Assembly (NCBI GenBank): GCA_024138025.1
Contig: JAMXBD010001390.1
Coordinates: forward strand, 310,001 to 374,000
Direction: 5' to 3'
Source of the DNA: Combretum micranthum
Taxonomy: Eukaryota > Streptophyta > Magnoliopsida > Myrtales > Combretaceae
Length of the DNA stretch: 64,000 bases
How positions within the stretch are numbered: position 1 is the stretch's first letter; every line of letters starts with the position of its first letter. Below the pieces are notes generated by a model. It was not told the origin of the DNA. It saw only the letters and a program-made list of their open reading frames with translations, and made no database searches. This document shows, in pieces, positions 1 through 12,612 of this stretch. The position numbers and the translations under genes were made by a program.

Positions 1-1499
1 ACAGAAGCTTGGAAAATTTTATCAAACAAATATAAGATTAGACATTAGTACCTCCCCATGGATACATATCGGTTGGCATAATCCACAGGAAAAGGAAGAT
101 CCTCAGCATCCTAATCAATATTATTAAGCGAAATTCATGATCGAAGGCTACCTATCCTCATTGATGTCATGTATTGAGTGCAGCTCTCCTCCTTGTTCCT
201 TTGAAATACTTGATAGGAAACCTCTATTTTTATAGAAAAAAAAAAAAAAAAAACATAGCACATTATTGACCATGGAGAATGGCAATGGTAATGACAACTT
301 ATGTACCGCCAATAATGGAGTGTTGAGGATGGCGGCAATTTGAAACTGCAGTATTTAATCACCTATTATAATCTAAAAATTTCAATTTCAAACACAAGTG
401 TACTACTTAACCGTCGCAAAAACACCGCATGTAATGCAATATTTTCTGGAAAGTCCAGGTCGTGTCCACAGAGAGCTAATGGCTAATTACTAGAAACTGA
501 ATTTTACCCTAATCTAAGCAATTTGAAAGTTCGGACTTTTGATTAATCTATGATAATTTAACTAAAATTGACTACAAATGATTGTGAAGAACAAAAACCG
601 TATGTTCTAGCAACAACAACGAGAGATATGGGTTTAGGAGATGCAGATAATATATGAATAATGCATTTATATTCTCATTTGAAATGATTCATGCTTCAAA
701 TTGATAAATAAAATTGATTACCTGGGATTTAATCAAATTCACTAAGAATTGCTCACCTTTTAAAGTAGCAAAATCTTTCATAGCATAAACTATCCTACCA
801 AGATAATTTATCTATGACTAATAGTTTAATAGCAATTTGCTCTCACTAAAATTACTATTCTAGTTAAAATTACAAAAGAAGCACCGCCAAGTGACCTAAA
901 TTTGCAATTCTAACCGCATAAAAATTAGTGAAATCTTAAGTCTCATCACATGCGCGCATATCCCTATGACAAATCTTATTCAAAAACCTAAGTTTTACTT
1001 GTGTGGATCATTGATTCCCTCCTGGGTATCTCTAACCCTATCCATCTAATCTATGTTGATCAGGCACAAATTAAATGGATTACAAGCAAAAATAATTAAA
1101 TTCCCAATTAATCAATTTCAATATCAATATGATTCATATATCATTCCATCAAATCCATTTATACATATTCATAATGCTCATTGAAGAACACATCTCAATT
1201 TACAATTAAGCAGTAAAAATGTTAAAATAGAGATTGAAAACACCTTAAAAATGGTTTCTTTCCATAAATTGGAGTCTCCAAATCCATAATCCCACAAATG
1301 TGGGCACTTCTTGATTGTAGCTAAACCATAATCACCTCTAAGTTACCAGAACATTAGGGTTTTAGTGCCCTAAGGGAAAAATAAACTCAAACATTTGTGA
1401 AACTCTCTTTTTCTCTCTTTTCTATTGATTTTTGAATGTCTCTCTAACAAGGAAACCTTATAATATATAAGCAAAACATTCAGGTGTTTCATTTAATTT
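1..1499. other. Gene-free AT-rich flank
   Basis: No protein-coding frame with recognisable content on either strand. The stretch holds an A-run near 237-253 and otherwise AT-rich unique-looking sequence. An intron or UTR of a gene lying outside the window cannot be excluded. Confidence 0.5.
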
Positions 1500-2085
1500 T
1501 TTTGCAATTACAAGACGTACGCCAACAGTTACAACTTCTATACCGGTGGCTTACAAGCGGTGTATATTACTAAAACATTTGTATACTGGTAGCTTTGGCT
1601 TCGGCATTAACAGTTTGCATTTTGAGGAAGACCTACGTTGCTTCAACGCTAGCGGTGTAGGGTTTGAAATGCCGATGTACAAATGAAACTTCAAAGGCTG
1701 GCCAGATTTCATGCAAGGCTGGCTGTGCAAGTGACAGCCTTAAAAAATTCAACTCTATGGACGCTCTAAGCCGTCTCAATGCGGCGGCTTTGATTCCCAA
1801 AAAGCCGACATTAGATCAAATTGTAGAAGCTGGCTTTGAATTCCTCGTCACTGGCAGTGTTGAGCTAGTGCTTAATTCTTGATTTCTGATCTTCAACCTA
1901 TACCGCCTCAAGGCCGGCGGCGTATAGGATTAGATTTACCGGCCTTTGAATGCTTGAATCTGTTCCATGTCAAGGCTAGGTTAAACGCCGACAATGTAGA
2001 GGCAATGTTAAATTTTAACATTCTGATCATCCTCTAGGCCGGCTGTACGCGACGGTGTATAATCTAGAAAAGTCGGCGTATCCCT
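1500..2085. repeat. CG-rich cluster of CGGCGGCGTA-like motifs (left)
   Basis: In strongly AT-rich surroundings this stretch has many CG dinucleotides and degenerate copies of a motif such as CCGGCGGCGTATAGG, ACCGGTGGCTTAC, AAGCGGTGTATATT and GCCGGCTGTACGCGACGGTG. A similar cluster, mainly on the opposite strand, lies at 5610-5915. Subterminal repeats of a CACTA or Mutator-type DNA transposon would look like this, but I found no clear terminal inverted repeat. The 72-codon frame at 1664-1882 lies inside the cluster and shows no protein signature. Confidence 0.45.
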
Positions 2086-2556
2086 TGAGATTCTTTAATT
2101 TCAATTCAAATTGCCTTGTTATGCTTTCCTTTGTTAACTTTAGACCTGAAACATAAACCTAAACAATTCGAGTACCAATTCTAGCAATTTTTATGAAATT
2201 CAACACAAATTAATCACTAATTGATTGTTAAAAGATGTGTAAAATATGATCTTATCAGGTATGTATGATGTTTTCTAGAGCTTTAACTAAATAGACTAAA
2301 TGACTACCCTGAGCTAATTGATTTCAGTGTACATAGAGATCTAAGGATTGGAAAACTTTTGAGTCTCTCATCAACATGTTGTCCTACATGATTAAATTCC
2401 CAAAAACTAGTCTTTTATATAAGGTTCAATTAGTGAGCTTTAGATTGAAATGAAAATGAATATGAGAGTGGGCTCAGTGTGAAGCGTGGGCTTGGATGCT
2501 TGGTTTTAGTTAAGTTGGTTTGGATGAATTGCTATCTCAAGTAAAGGCCAATTTGA

Positions 2557-2598
2557 GTGTGTGTGTGTGAGAGAGAGAGAGGGGGGGGGGGGGGGGGA
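2557..2598. repeat. Compound microsatellite (GT)n(GA)n(G)n
   Basis: A run of GT dinucleotides passes into GA dinucleotides and then into about 17 consecutive G. The G run is a likely place for assembly length error. Confidence 0.9.
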
Positions 2599-2771
2599 GG
2601 GTTGGTTTATTTATTATAATTGAAAAACGTAATACTAGTTATGGTGATAATCATGATAATAATATGTATAATAATATATAAATAAAAATAATAAAGTGCC
2701 ATATCAGCGAAGACGTGGCACGCTTGTATAGATAAAAAATGCTACGTCAACTAATGGAGCTAATAGAGTTA

Positions 2772-3400
2772 GCTCTTTAGAAAAAGTAACCCCTCACTCC
2801 TCCTTCCAACACACACACACACACACAAACATTGTTTTAAGGCAATAAAATAAAATGAAAAAAAAAATTAAAAAATATAAATAAGTAACTCTCTTAAAGT
2901 AACTAGGGGTAAAATAGAGAGTTGCTTAATAGGGAGAGTTGCTTTAGATGTTGACATGTCAATTTAAGCAATTCCTTAAGTTATCCAACGATAAAGATGC
3001 TCTGGTCTCTAGGTTACTTGATAACTTTCAAGGGATATAGGTGATATAGCAATTACTACTTGCATAATAAAGTGGGTTGCTTAGCAACCAAATTTGTTTG
3101 GGCAAGTAACCCTCTCACTTCTCTTCTTATTTGTTCTTTCACACTTGTTTAATTCTTACAAAAAACAACTATTTCACTCCTCCTCTTATTAGTAATTTCA
3201 CACTTATTTGATTTTTATAAAAAACATATATGTAAATATTATTTTAAGGTAATAAAATAAAATGGGACCACAAAAAAAAAAAAAAAAGAGATGATAACTC
3301 TCTTTAAAGTAATCAGGGAAAAAAATAGATAGCTGCTTAGATGCTGATATGATACTTTAAGCAACTCCTTAAGCAATCTAGGGATAGAGATGCTCTAAGG
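2772..3400. repeat. Two diverged direct copies of a ~240-300 bp MITE-like repeat
   Basis: The segments about 2772-3006 and 3098-3400 share an ordered series of blocks: AAGTAACCC...CACTCCTC, TTTTAAGGYAATAAAATAAAATG, an A-run, TAACTCTCTTAAAGTAA, AGTTGCTTA, AAGCAACTCCTTAAG and AGAGATGCTCT. No coding content. It resembles short non-autonomous DNA elements common in plant intergenic DNA; the family is not identified. Confidence 0.55.
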
Positions 3401-5609
3401 AGCACTTCCTCTCGGCCCCCAAGGCTTTAAATAATGTTTTCTATCATTTGGTTTCCTCTTAGTTACTTTTGTCACATCATTTTTAAATAATTTGATAAAG
3501 TTGTTTCATTAAATCAATAAGTGTGAGCCAATTATAAATTGACACATACTTGCTAATTAACAATAACTAATATAATGATAAAATGAAAATGCAAAGTATC
3601 AAAAATAAAAATATAGCATAAAAAATAATGAAAGGTTAAAAATACAAAGTGTATTTACTTTTTTTGCAACTCCATGACTTCAGTTTTCGCGCTTCATATT
3701 GTGACTTTTTATTTTATTTATTTAATTAGAGTGATCATTGTCACACCCCAAGAGTACCCTAGCAGTAGTATACAAGCCACACTTGAATACCATTACTAGT
3801 TAACCTTCGAAGAGTGACAAATTTTCAAAACAATAGGATCTTGTAATTGCTTAGATAAGAAAGGATAAATACATGTAAGACATAAATTAATAAATAACTG
3901 TCATCACAAGTAGAGAATATCATAAAGATATTACAGACCATATAATCTTTCTATAAATCTTCAAATACATAATTGATAATCCATATACTAACTAATCTAC
4001 ACTGGGAATCATAGACAACAACTTATCCTGATTTGACCCATGAGCATCTAGCTCCTAAGCTCTTACCGGGGCTATATTCTTGGATGTAACTTGCTACGGT
4101 CGTAGAGTAAACCTAAAATGTCTTTAGGAGTGTGAGCGAAACTACAAGCTCAGTGAATAACTAGACATATTACATACCAAACAAGTTTATTAACAAATCA
4201 TATGTAATGCAATCAATCAAACATTTGCTCAAATATAAGCATGAATGATCTAGAATCCAAACAGGAAAAAGATTTACGCCCTCTTTTTAGGGTTGAAGAA
4301 CAATTACTTTATGAACCACCTGCCTAAGAAAGCCTAAGTTTACAGGAAAATCAACGACTCCTCGTCTTAGGGTTATCACTTTTAACTTAAGAATATTTTG
4401 TTTGACCATTCTTGCATCGATCCTAAGAAACTCTCTAAGTATTAATCATTTCAAAACGATATTACCGACAGCGTTCTTCGTTGCCACTTAGTTCCCATAG
4501 AACCGGTGGAACAAAAAAAACCTTGGATGAACTAACACTTTAGAAAAACTAAGCATTAATAGATAACCGAAATATTAATACGTAGCAGGCTGTCACTCTT
4601 TCTGCATATGTAATAATGCAGTTCGTGTATGCATGATTGTTTTAATTTCAAGCCAATAAATTTTAATCAAACTTAAGGTGTCCAAACATTACATACACGG
4701 CTTATGACATGTTTATCACAGTCATCAAATAATCACTATTATCACTTTCATTATCATAGATTAGAAATCATCCAATCATATCACAACACATTTCAATGAT
4801 AATACTATAACAATCATATTATTATCTTTGCATTACACATTCAACTAATTACAAGCACAAACTTTATCATATGACCGAGTGACTCACCTACTCATATTGG
4901 CTAGTCGTAATAATCAGATGAAAAATCCTCTATAGATTCAAAATTACCTATTGAGATGAATAAAATATTCATCAATAAAACATAGATTATAGAACTAAAC
5001 TCCTACGGGTGTCTAAGTGTCCTATAATGATATTTGGTTTTCTTCCTATTATTATATTAGTTCTCCAATGGTCCTATGATAATAAATTATTATTTAATAT
5101 TTACTTTCATTTTGCTTTTCTTGATCTTGTTGGAGATTTATATATTTTTATTGGGTAATCATAGAATTTTGTATTTAGTATTTTGATACTTTATCATTAT
5201 TATTATCATTACCTTTATATCATTCTTTAGTTAGCTTATTATGGTAACTAATATTTATTTCTATTATTAGTTTCATCATGTTTCTCTTAATCTACTTCAT
5301 ATAATTATCTTGTCATTTTTAGATGTCACATTATTAATAATTTTAGCTTATTAGATTTCCATTCTTATATATTTATCTATATAAAACAAATATTTAATAA
5401 TTATTGTTGTTAGTAACAATAATATTTTCCTATAGTTTTTAGGGTTTAATACTTCTCAAATATTATTATTATTATTTTTTTAAATATTTTGTATTTATTT
5501 CTTTACTTAGTAAAAATCTGTTTTTGTTTATATATATATAATATATATATAATATGTTTATTATTATTTGTATATACATATAATCTGTTTGTGTAAAACA
5601 AACTTCACA
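3401..5609. other. Gene-free AT-rich stretch
   Basis: No supported gene. If the CG-rich clusters on either side are the two ends of one DNA transposon, this would be its non-coding interior, but no transposase motif is visible. Confidence 0.45.
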
Positions 5610-5915
5610 CAAGGGGATTATGCGTGTACGTCGGCTACAATGCCGCCAATATTGAAACTCAGATGTCGGTGTTCTTATGTTTTGCATGTTATTTTGCATC
5701 GGCGTATGCTGGCTGTAGGCCGCCAGCTTTATAACGTATGTTGGTTTCTACGCTATCGGCATAGAATTCAAATTTGCCAGCATTCATTCATTTTACGTAA
5801 AAATAATTTTACGTAGCTTTCATTCCAGTGTAAGTCGTCTCAACACTACCGGCTTAACTGTGTACGCCGCCGATATTGAGCGTATACACTGCCGTGTAAG
5901 GGCAGTGTTGACACT
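5610..5915. repeat. CG-rich cluster of CGGCGGCGTA-like motifs (right)
   Basis: Degenerate motif copies such as TGTACGTCGGCTAC, ATGCCGCCAATATTG, TAGGCCGCCAGC, TGTACGCCGCCGATATTG and ACACTGCCGTG. Read on the minus strand they match the left cluster (for example ATCGGCGGCGTACA against GGCCGGCGGCGTATA). The mainly inverted arrangement is what paired transposon ends would give. The short frames crossing it look like by-products of the GC-rich composition. Confidence 0.45.
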
Positions 5916-7378
5916 GTTCATTATTTGATTTTCTTCAATTCGAAACTTAACTTTCTTATTGTATATGTGTATTATACTTGTATTAAAACTTCTCCTAAGT
6001 GTTTTTCTACATTCTACGTGTATTATACGTGATATATCGGTACATATTACTTCTTGTAATCATCATTCAACCTAGTTTCTAGCTTTAACATATAACATAA
6101 TACATTAATGGAGCTTTAGTACTAGGTATTACCTTGTTTGAGCAGATTGGAAGGTGCTAAACTCTCCCCCAAAGCTAGATTCGAACATAAGATTAGTAGA
6201 AACATTGTTAGCTATTATTTATGTGTATATATAAACTAACTTAACACAACTTTCTTACCTTGTTTGTCTTCCTCCTAAGTTTAGAATTGTTAAAGCTTTG
6301 TTAATGGTTGTTTTGATGTGTGGTTTAAGCTGGTTTTGTGATGTTACTGTTGTTGTTGGTTGGATTAGTTTTGGTATAATTTATGAGTCTTGGTTTTGCT
6401 TAATGAATGTATATATAAATGGGCATAATGAAGCTGCAAGTTTTGCCCAAACCAAGAGATGTCATCTGATATCCAATTTGCCTTGCATATTTTTCTCATG
6501 CATTAATTGTTCTTACTGAATTGGTTAATCTGGATTGGTTTAGGTCATTGTTTGTCTTGACTTTTAGTACAAATTGACTCTCCTTTGTTGAACTGCTCTG
6601 CTTTCCCAAGAAAATCCCAGCCATATGTTGCACTGAATTTGCACCAAATTGCACCGAAATGAAGGGAAAATTAGCTTAATATTATTTAGTTAAGTAATTA
6701 TCTTAGTTTTACAGTAGTTTATTAAGTTAAACGAGTACGAAATGATAATTATTCAAGAGTTTTATCTCCAAAAATTTATAAAGTTTCTAAAAATTTTCTA
6801 GATTACTATTAACTTCAACTTTGGATTTAAAATTTACACGATTAATTATTTTTAGGGTTTTACCTCACCGGATTAGGGTTTTCTAAACTCAATAGGCTAA
6901 TTTTCGTTTTAGGCACTAATGGCTTAAGAATACTCTAATTAAAACAATGGTGTGATCCAAATATTTATTTGGAGTTTATATTGTAAGTTATGGATCTATT
7001 TTTGTTTTTTATTGCATATTTATAATCCTAACGGTTCATCCAATGATTATCGTTTTCTCTTAATTGTTTAATCGCTTGCTAATACACTTAGAGTCCTATT
7101 TAAATTATTTCTATATTTTGAACTTTTGATACTGGTTATGTAAATCTATTTTTACTATCTGTTATTATTTATCGAGCTTTGATTGAGGGTTTGAAATTAT
7201 ATATAGGCTCATTACGACTTGTGGTTTTATTCTAAGGCCTTAGTTGAGTCATATATTAATATTTTATTTTCTATTTCTATTCGTTTGAAAAATATCGGAG
7301 TTTAAACTCATGCTCTTTTATTTTATTTATCTGGGTTGTTATCTGTTTGAATTACAAAACTTTAAATAGGTTACTACA
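5916..7378. other. Gene-free AT-rich stretch
   Basis: No supported gene on either strand up to the left LTR of the chromovirus. Short open frames near 6.3 kb have no recognisable content. Confidence 0.5.
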
Positions 7379-7999
7379 TGCAACTGATATTTAACAAACA
7401 ACTGAGGGATTGTTAGAAGAAAGAGTTTTTGGGTTAGAATTTGGGAAGAGTCGAAGTAACGAGGAATATAGAGTAGGGTTTGAATTTGGGGAAAGTAGAG
7501 AATGGGATAAGAATGAGATTTGGAGCTTTCAATGCATGACCGAGTTCGAAAGGAATGGCTTATGGCCATATGCGTGGATGGCTGAGATTGGCTGATGGTT
7601 GTACGGTTGGATTTAGTTGAAGGAAAAATTAGAATAATTGAGTTATAATAAATTAGTTAAATTTCTTAGTAAAGCATTATAATTAGGAAATAAATTAAAA
7701 GGATTACATTATATTTAACTCATTAGTCAAATATCCTAAATTAGGAAGAGTACATTCAATTAGTTAAATATCTTAATTAGAGAATAAATTAGAAAGATTA
7801 CATTCCATTTCTTTTTAAAAGGCATCAATATAAATTGTATGGTTCAAATACAAAATGAAGAAAACGAATATCTTTCTGCAAATTCTTTCTCATATTCGAG
7901 AAGATCCTTGTTGTATTCGGCCTGGATAAATCTTGTAATTGTCTTGCTGCATTCGGCTTGATCGTTACAATAATTGTTAAATTCCGCTTCCATGTTGCA
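7379..7999 (+). repeat. 5' LTR of the 7.4-kb chromovirus
   Basis: Starts TGCAACTGATATTTAAC and ends CATGTTGCA, giving TG...CA ends. It aligns along its whole length with 12597-13192, with many substitutions and short indels. Short open frames on its minus strand recur at the matching place of the other LTR and are not genes. Confidence 0.85.
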
Positions 8000-8001
8000 T
8001 T

Positions 8002-8014
8002 TAGTATCAAAACC
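8002..8014 (+). other. Primer binding site, initiator-Met tRNA type (degenerate)
   Basis: TAGTATCAAAACC starts two bases after the LTR end. It resembles the usual plant gypsy site TGGTATCAGAGCC complementary to the initiator methionine tRNA, with G-to-A changes. Position and similarity support the call. Confidence 0.6.
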
Positions 8015-8022
8015 TTTGTGCC

Positions 8023-9180
8023 ATGGAAACAAGGAAATATAAAAGAATGGAAGATGCGCTGAGATTTGTTCTTAAGGAGCGAATGGATCATCATGAAAAT
8101 ACTATGAAAGAACTAATGGATCACCATGAACGCGCGTTGAAGGAGTAGTCGGAAAAATAGAAGTACTGGAACAAATTCTTTACTAAGACCCTGCAAAAGC
8201 AAGAAGCAATGATTTAGAAGCAACATCAGACCATTGAGAAACAAAATCAATCCATTGACTCTTTCAAACAATACACTAATAGAAAATTGAAAATTGAAGA
8301 ACCATCATCAAATACCCAGAGCAATACTAGAAACATAGGTGTATCAAGGATCAACACTAATACTATCTTTGGCCAGACCACAACATATCAAGTACCAACT
8401 AAAAACACAAGGATTGAGTTCCCTGTTTTTAGTGGAGAAGGCTTTAAAAGTTGGGTATCCCGAGCTGAGCAATTTTTTACATTGTATGAAACACCAAAGG
8501 ATCTTAAGGTAAGGATTGCAATCATGCATTTAGACACTAAACCACATGAATGGTATTGTGCATTTATTAAAAACCGTACATAATCAACTCCAGTGACGTG
8601 GGAACAATTTGTTACAATTCTAAATACACGGTTTAATGAAAAGGCATTTGAAGATCCTGTGTTAGACTTAAGGAGTTAAATCAAGTCGGACTTTTACAAG
8701 ATTACAATAATGAGTTTATGCATTTAACCACTCAAGTTCAATTGCCTGAATCTCATTTAATTAGTTGTTATCTTAGTGGCCTTAAACCAGAACTCCAATT
8801 TCCTATTCACATGTTTCAACCAAAATCACTCACCCAGGCCTATACACTAGCCAAATTACAAGAGGCTAACATTACAACATCCAAGCAAACTTTGAAAACA
8901 TTCAAAGGTCAAACCAGTACTCAAATCCAAGGCAATAGAAACACTTCTTCACATCATTCTTCAATTACTAAACCAAACAGCTTTCAACCTTTAAACACCG
9001 ACCAACAACCCAGAACCGCAACACTATTCCAAACAATAGACTAGTTTAGAGGTTAACTTAAAGGAGATTGAGGAGAAAAGGTGCAAAAAGATCTATTTTT
9101 GGTGCGATGAACCATTTGGTACTGGGTACCATTGTAAAAGCAAGAAGCTAAACCTATTGGTGTTGGGACAAGAAGAAAAG
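8023..9180 (+). pseudogene. gag of the 7.4-kb chromovirus, broken
   Basis: Encoded the capsid/nucleocapsid polyprotein. From the ATG at 8023 one frame runs to the TAA at 8581, interrupted by three TAG codons that fit CAG (Gln) changed to TAG. It opens with a charged, coiled-coil-like part (repeated MDHHE). The retrotransposon gag core follows around 8400-8870 (RIEFPVFSGEGFKSWVSRAE; later LISCYLSGLKPELQFPI), with a frameshift near 8670. A degenerate zinc knuckle (YFWCDEPFGTGYHCK, first Cys replaced by Tyr) lies about 9090-9150. No intact product is possible. Confidence 0.8.
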
Positions 9181-9184
9181 GATA

Positions 9185-9660
9185 ATGATGAAGAAACAAT
9201 TGATGAACTTGGTTTGGATTTATCAGTTGCAGCTAAACACAATCAATGATGATAATAGAGACCATTGCATGCAAGTTAGAGGAAGGTATAAAGAGAAATT
9301 CCTGAATATTTTGATTGATACAGGGAGTTCAGCTAACTTTATGGATGAAAAAGTAACTGAAGAATTGGGTTATAGCTTATACAGTGTGGTTTCAATATCC
9401 ATTATACTTTACTAGTTGATGGTACTAAACTTCAAAGTGCCAAATTAATTAGAGCATTTGAATGAAAAATACAAGGAATAGGGTTTGAAGCAGACTTTTA
9501 TACTATACCCTTAAACTTCTATGACTTAATTTTAGGTATACCATGGCTTCTTTTATTATGTACTATGACATGGAATTTCAGAGATCTGTGGATGAGCTTT
9601 GAATGGCAGAACCAAGAATGCATGCCTAAAGGAATGGCTAAGGAGCTTAAGGTCATTTCT
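9185..9660 (+). pseudogene. Aspartic protease of the 7.4-kb chromovirus
   Basis: Retropepsin-type protease that would cut the polyprotein. The active-site region reads ILIDTGSSANFMDEKV (about 9310-9355), with the catalytic Asp in DTGSS. The second half, in another frame after about 9410, ends in FYDLILGIPWL (about 9520-9550), the usual conserved G-x-PWL end of this domain. A frameshift and stop codons separate the halves. Confidence 0.75.
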
Positions 9661-9669
9661 AGATAAACA

Positions 9670-10690
9670 TTGAATACCATATTGGGAACAGCTTCACCAA
9701 AAACAGAAATTCAGTGTTGGGTAGTTACTAGCATAAATGCAAAAGAAGGAAAAACTCCATTTCAACCTTTGCCAACAAATTTGATTGACCTCTTGGAAGA
9801 ATATCATGACTTTTTTGAAGAACCAAAAGAATTACCACCCAACCGATCTTGTAATCATAGAATTCATTTAAATGAAGGAAGCACTTAAATCAATTTAAGA
9901 CCCTACAAATATTCAATGATACAGAAGACAGTCCTTGAGAATATGATTAAAGAAATGCTAGTGAGTAGAGTAATACGACCTAGTCATAGTCCATTTGCTT
10001 CACCAGTATTACTAGTCAAGAAAAAGGACAATTCTTCGAGGATATGTGTAGATTATAAGGAGCTTAACAAGCATACCATAAAGGATCGCTTTCCAATTTC
10101 TATAATTGAAGATCTATTTGATGAACTTCATGGTGCAAATTTTTTTAGTAAACTTGATCTTAGGTCTGGTTATCATCAAGTATTGTTGCATCCTAGTGAC
10201 ATCTATAAAACAGCTTTTTGCACTCATGATGGGCACTATGAATTCCTTGTTATGCCTTTTGGCTTAACAAATGCTCCATCTACCTTTCAAGGATTGATGA
10301 ATGATGTGTTCAAACCTTACTTAAGGAAGTTTGTTCTAGTATTTTTTTTATGACATACTATATAGTGCTAGTATTAATCAACATGTAGAACTTTTAAGAG
10401 TTGTTTTCACTAAGTTAAGAAAGGAACAACTATTTCTGAAGCAAAGTAAGTGTGTTTTGGTGTACAGCAAGTGGAATACTTAGGCCACATCATAACTCAA
10501 AGTGGAGTTTCTACGGATCCAAGGAAGATTGAAGCAGTTGAAAAATGGCTAATACCACAAACATTGAGGCAACTACGAGGGTTTTTAGGATTAACTAGAT
10601 ATTACCGTCGATTTATACAAGGATTTGGTGCCGTTTCTCATCCCTTAACGTAGTTACTTAAGAAGGACCAATTTAAGTGGGGAAAAGAAG
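9670..10690 (+). pseudogene. Reverse transcriptase of the 7.4-kb chromovirus
   Basis: Ty3/gypsy RT. Visible motifs: [20 protein letters not shown] (about 9988-10047), [34 protein letters not shown] (first catalytic Asp), [17 protein letters not shown], then the thumb QVEYLGHIITQSGVSTDPRK (about 10470-10530) and LRQLRGFLGLTRYYRRFI. The FxDD box is destroyed at about 10342-10353: an extra T shifts the frame there and one of the two aspartate codons is gone. The frame recovers only after about 10450. Confidence 0.85.
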
Positions 10691-11120
10691 CTTAGGAATC
10701 ATTTGACAATTTAAAATTGGCTTTGATACATTCACTAGTCTTAAAGTTGCTTGATTAAAATCTTTGTTATAGAGACAAACGTTAGTGGAGATGGAATTGG
10801 TGCCATCCTAATGCAAGAAAGACATCCAATTGCTTTCATCAATAAGACATTAGCTCCAAAACATAAAGGTATGCCAGTTTATGAAAAAGAATTATTAGCA
10901 TTAGTATATGTAATTGAAAAGTGGCGTCACTATCTATTGGGAAGACATTTTGTGATAAAAACAGACCATCAAAGCCTCAAGTATTTACTTGAGCAAAGAT
11001 TAGTGACCTCTAGCCAGCGGAAATGGTTGACCAAATTACTTAGGCTTGACTATGAAATTGAATTCAAGAGTGGAAACACTAACACAACAGTTGATTCCCT
11101 TTCTAGAAGAAATGATATTT
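10691..11120 (+). pseudogene. RNase H of the 7.4-kb chromovirus
   Basis: Gypsy-type RNase H that degrades the RNA template. GDGIGAILMQERHPIAFI and the segment YEKELLALVYVIEKWRHYLL with LGRHFVIKTDHQSLKYLL are the expected blocks; the Glu of KELLAL and the Asp of KTDHQSL are kept. The first conserved Asp (usually in T/S-D-A-S) reads as Asn in ETNVSGDGIG, so activity is unlikely even without the upstream breaks. Confidence 0.75.
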
Positions 11121-12612
11121 GTTAAATCAGTTACAAGTGCAAGCTACTATTCATGAAATTTTAGATGAAATCAAACTTAGCTGGACTCTTGATGAAACAT
11201 ATTCCAAAATGATCCAAAGATTACAGCAAGGAGAAACTATGGCTAATTTCACTTTGGACCAGGGCATACTCGGACGAAAGGGAAGAATTGTAGTAAGACC
11301 ATCTCTCACACTGCGAGAAAAGCTGCTAAAATTATACCATGAGGGTCCTTTAGGAGGCCATTATGGGGCACAAGCTACTTCTAAAAGGTTGTCTACAATT
11401 TTCTATTGGCTAAAGCAACAAAGAGAGATCAAAACATTCATTAGGAATTATAATGTTTGCTAACGTTTTAAATTTGAGAATGTTAAGACACCTGGACTCC
11501 TATTACCTTAAGTATTCTTAATGAATGATGGAAAAGTGTTAGTATGGATTTCATTGAAGGCCTTCCTAAATCTGGAGGAAAGGATGTCATATTAGTAGTA
11601 ATTGATCATCTCAGTAAATATGGACATTTTATTACTCTATCTCATCCTTATAGTACGTCAACAGTGGCTAAGGTATACTTAGACAACGTTTACAATTTAC
11701 ATGGATTTCTAGAGATTATAATATGTGATCAGGATCTTATTTTCATAAGCTCATTTTGGAAAGAATTCTTCAAATTACAGGGTCAAGTTCAATATGTCCA
11801 CTTCATATCATCCTCAAACGGATGAACAAACTAAAGAGGTTAACAAGTGTGTGGAGACTTACCTAAGGTGTGTAACAAGGGAAAAACCTAAGAGTTGGAG
11901 TCAATTTATTCCTTTGGCTGAGTGGTGGTACAATACCAATTTCCATCGAGCACTAGAACAACCCATTCTAAGCTCTATATGGTTACCCACCCCCAATACA
12001 TCTACCCTATATCCTTGGTGATTCTAAGAATGCATCAATAGATTAAGTGTTAACTACTCAAGAGGATAAGCTCAAATTACTCAAGTTTCATTTGAAACGA
12101 GCTCAGAATCGCATGAAACAGATCGAAGATTCAAAAAGGAGTGACAGAAATTTCCAAATAGGGGATTATGTCTATTAAAGCTACAACCATACAGACAACA
12201 GTCATTAAAGGGATCACGCATGCATAAGCTACTACCTAAGTACTATGGTCCCTACATGATTATAAATAAGCTGGGATCAGTAGCTTACCATGTCAAATTG
12301 CCACCCAAAACATCAATCCACCCTATTTTTCATGTCTCCCAACTTAGGAAGTACTATGGCCCTAGATCTGACATTTCTTCAACAATACCTGTACGGATTC
12401 ACGAAGAAGATGAATTAATTCTAGAAGTAGTAATTGATCAACAAACAAGTAAAAAAAGGAAGCATGCAACAAAGGAAATACTTATCTCTTGGCATGGAAG
12501 ACCCATATCCGAAGCAACTTGGGATTCCTATGAAGATATGAAGTTGTGGTATCCTCACCTTCCTTTATGGACAAAGGTATCTGAAGAAGAAGGGAATGCA
12601 ACTGATATTTAA
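11119..12612 (+). pseudogene. Integrase with chromodomain-like tail of the 7.4-kb chromovirus
   Basis: The zinc-binding part ends with HEGPLGGHYGAQAT and NYNVC (about 11339-11460). The core starts MDFIEGLPKSGGKDVILVVI with catalytic Asp in MDF, continues to ICDQD, and after a frame change to STSYHPQTDEQTKEVNKCVE with the catalytic Glu. The C-terminal part (12220-12612) has YGPYMIINKLGSVAYHVKLP, HPIFHVSQLRK and a chromodomain-like end ILISWHGRPISEATWDSYED, the mark of chromoviruses that target integration through chromatin. Stops and frameshifts between blocks make it non-functional. Confidence 0.85.
12583..12596 (+). other. Polypurine tract
   Basis: GAAGAAGAAGGGAA lies directly before the TGCAACTG start of the right LTR, where plus-strand DNA synthesis is primed in LTR retrotransposons. 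Confidence 0.7.

Noticed and set aside
1664..1882. 72-codon + strand open frame
   Set aside because: It lies within the CG-rich repeat cluster, has no recognisable domain, and its openness follows from local GC content.
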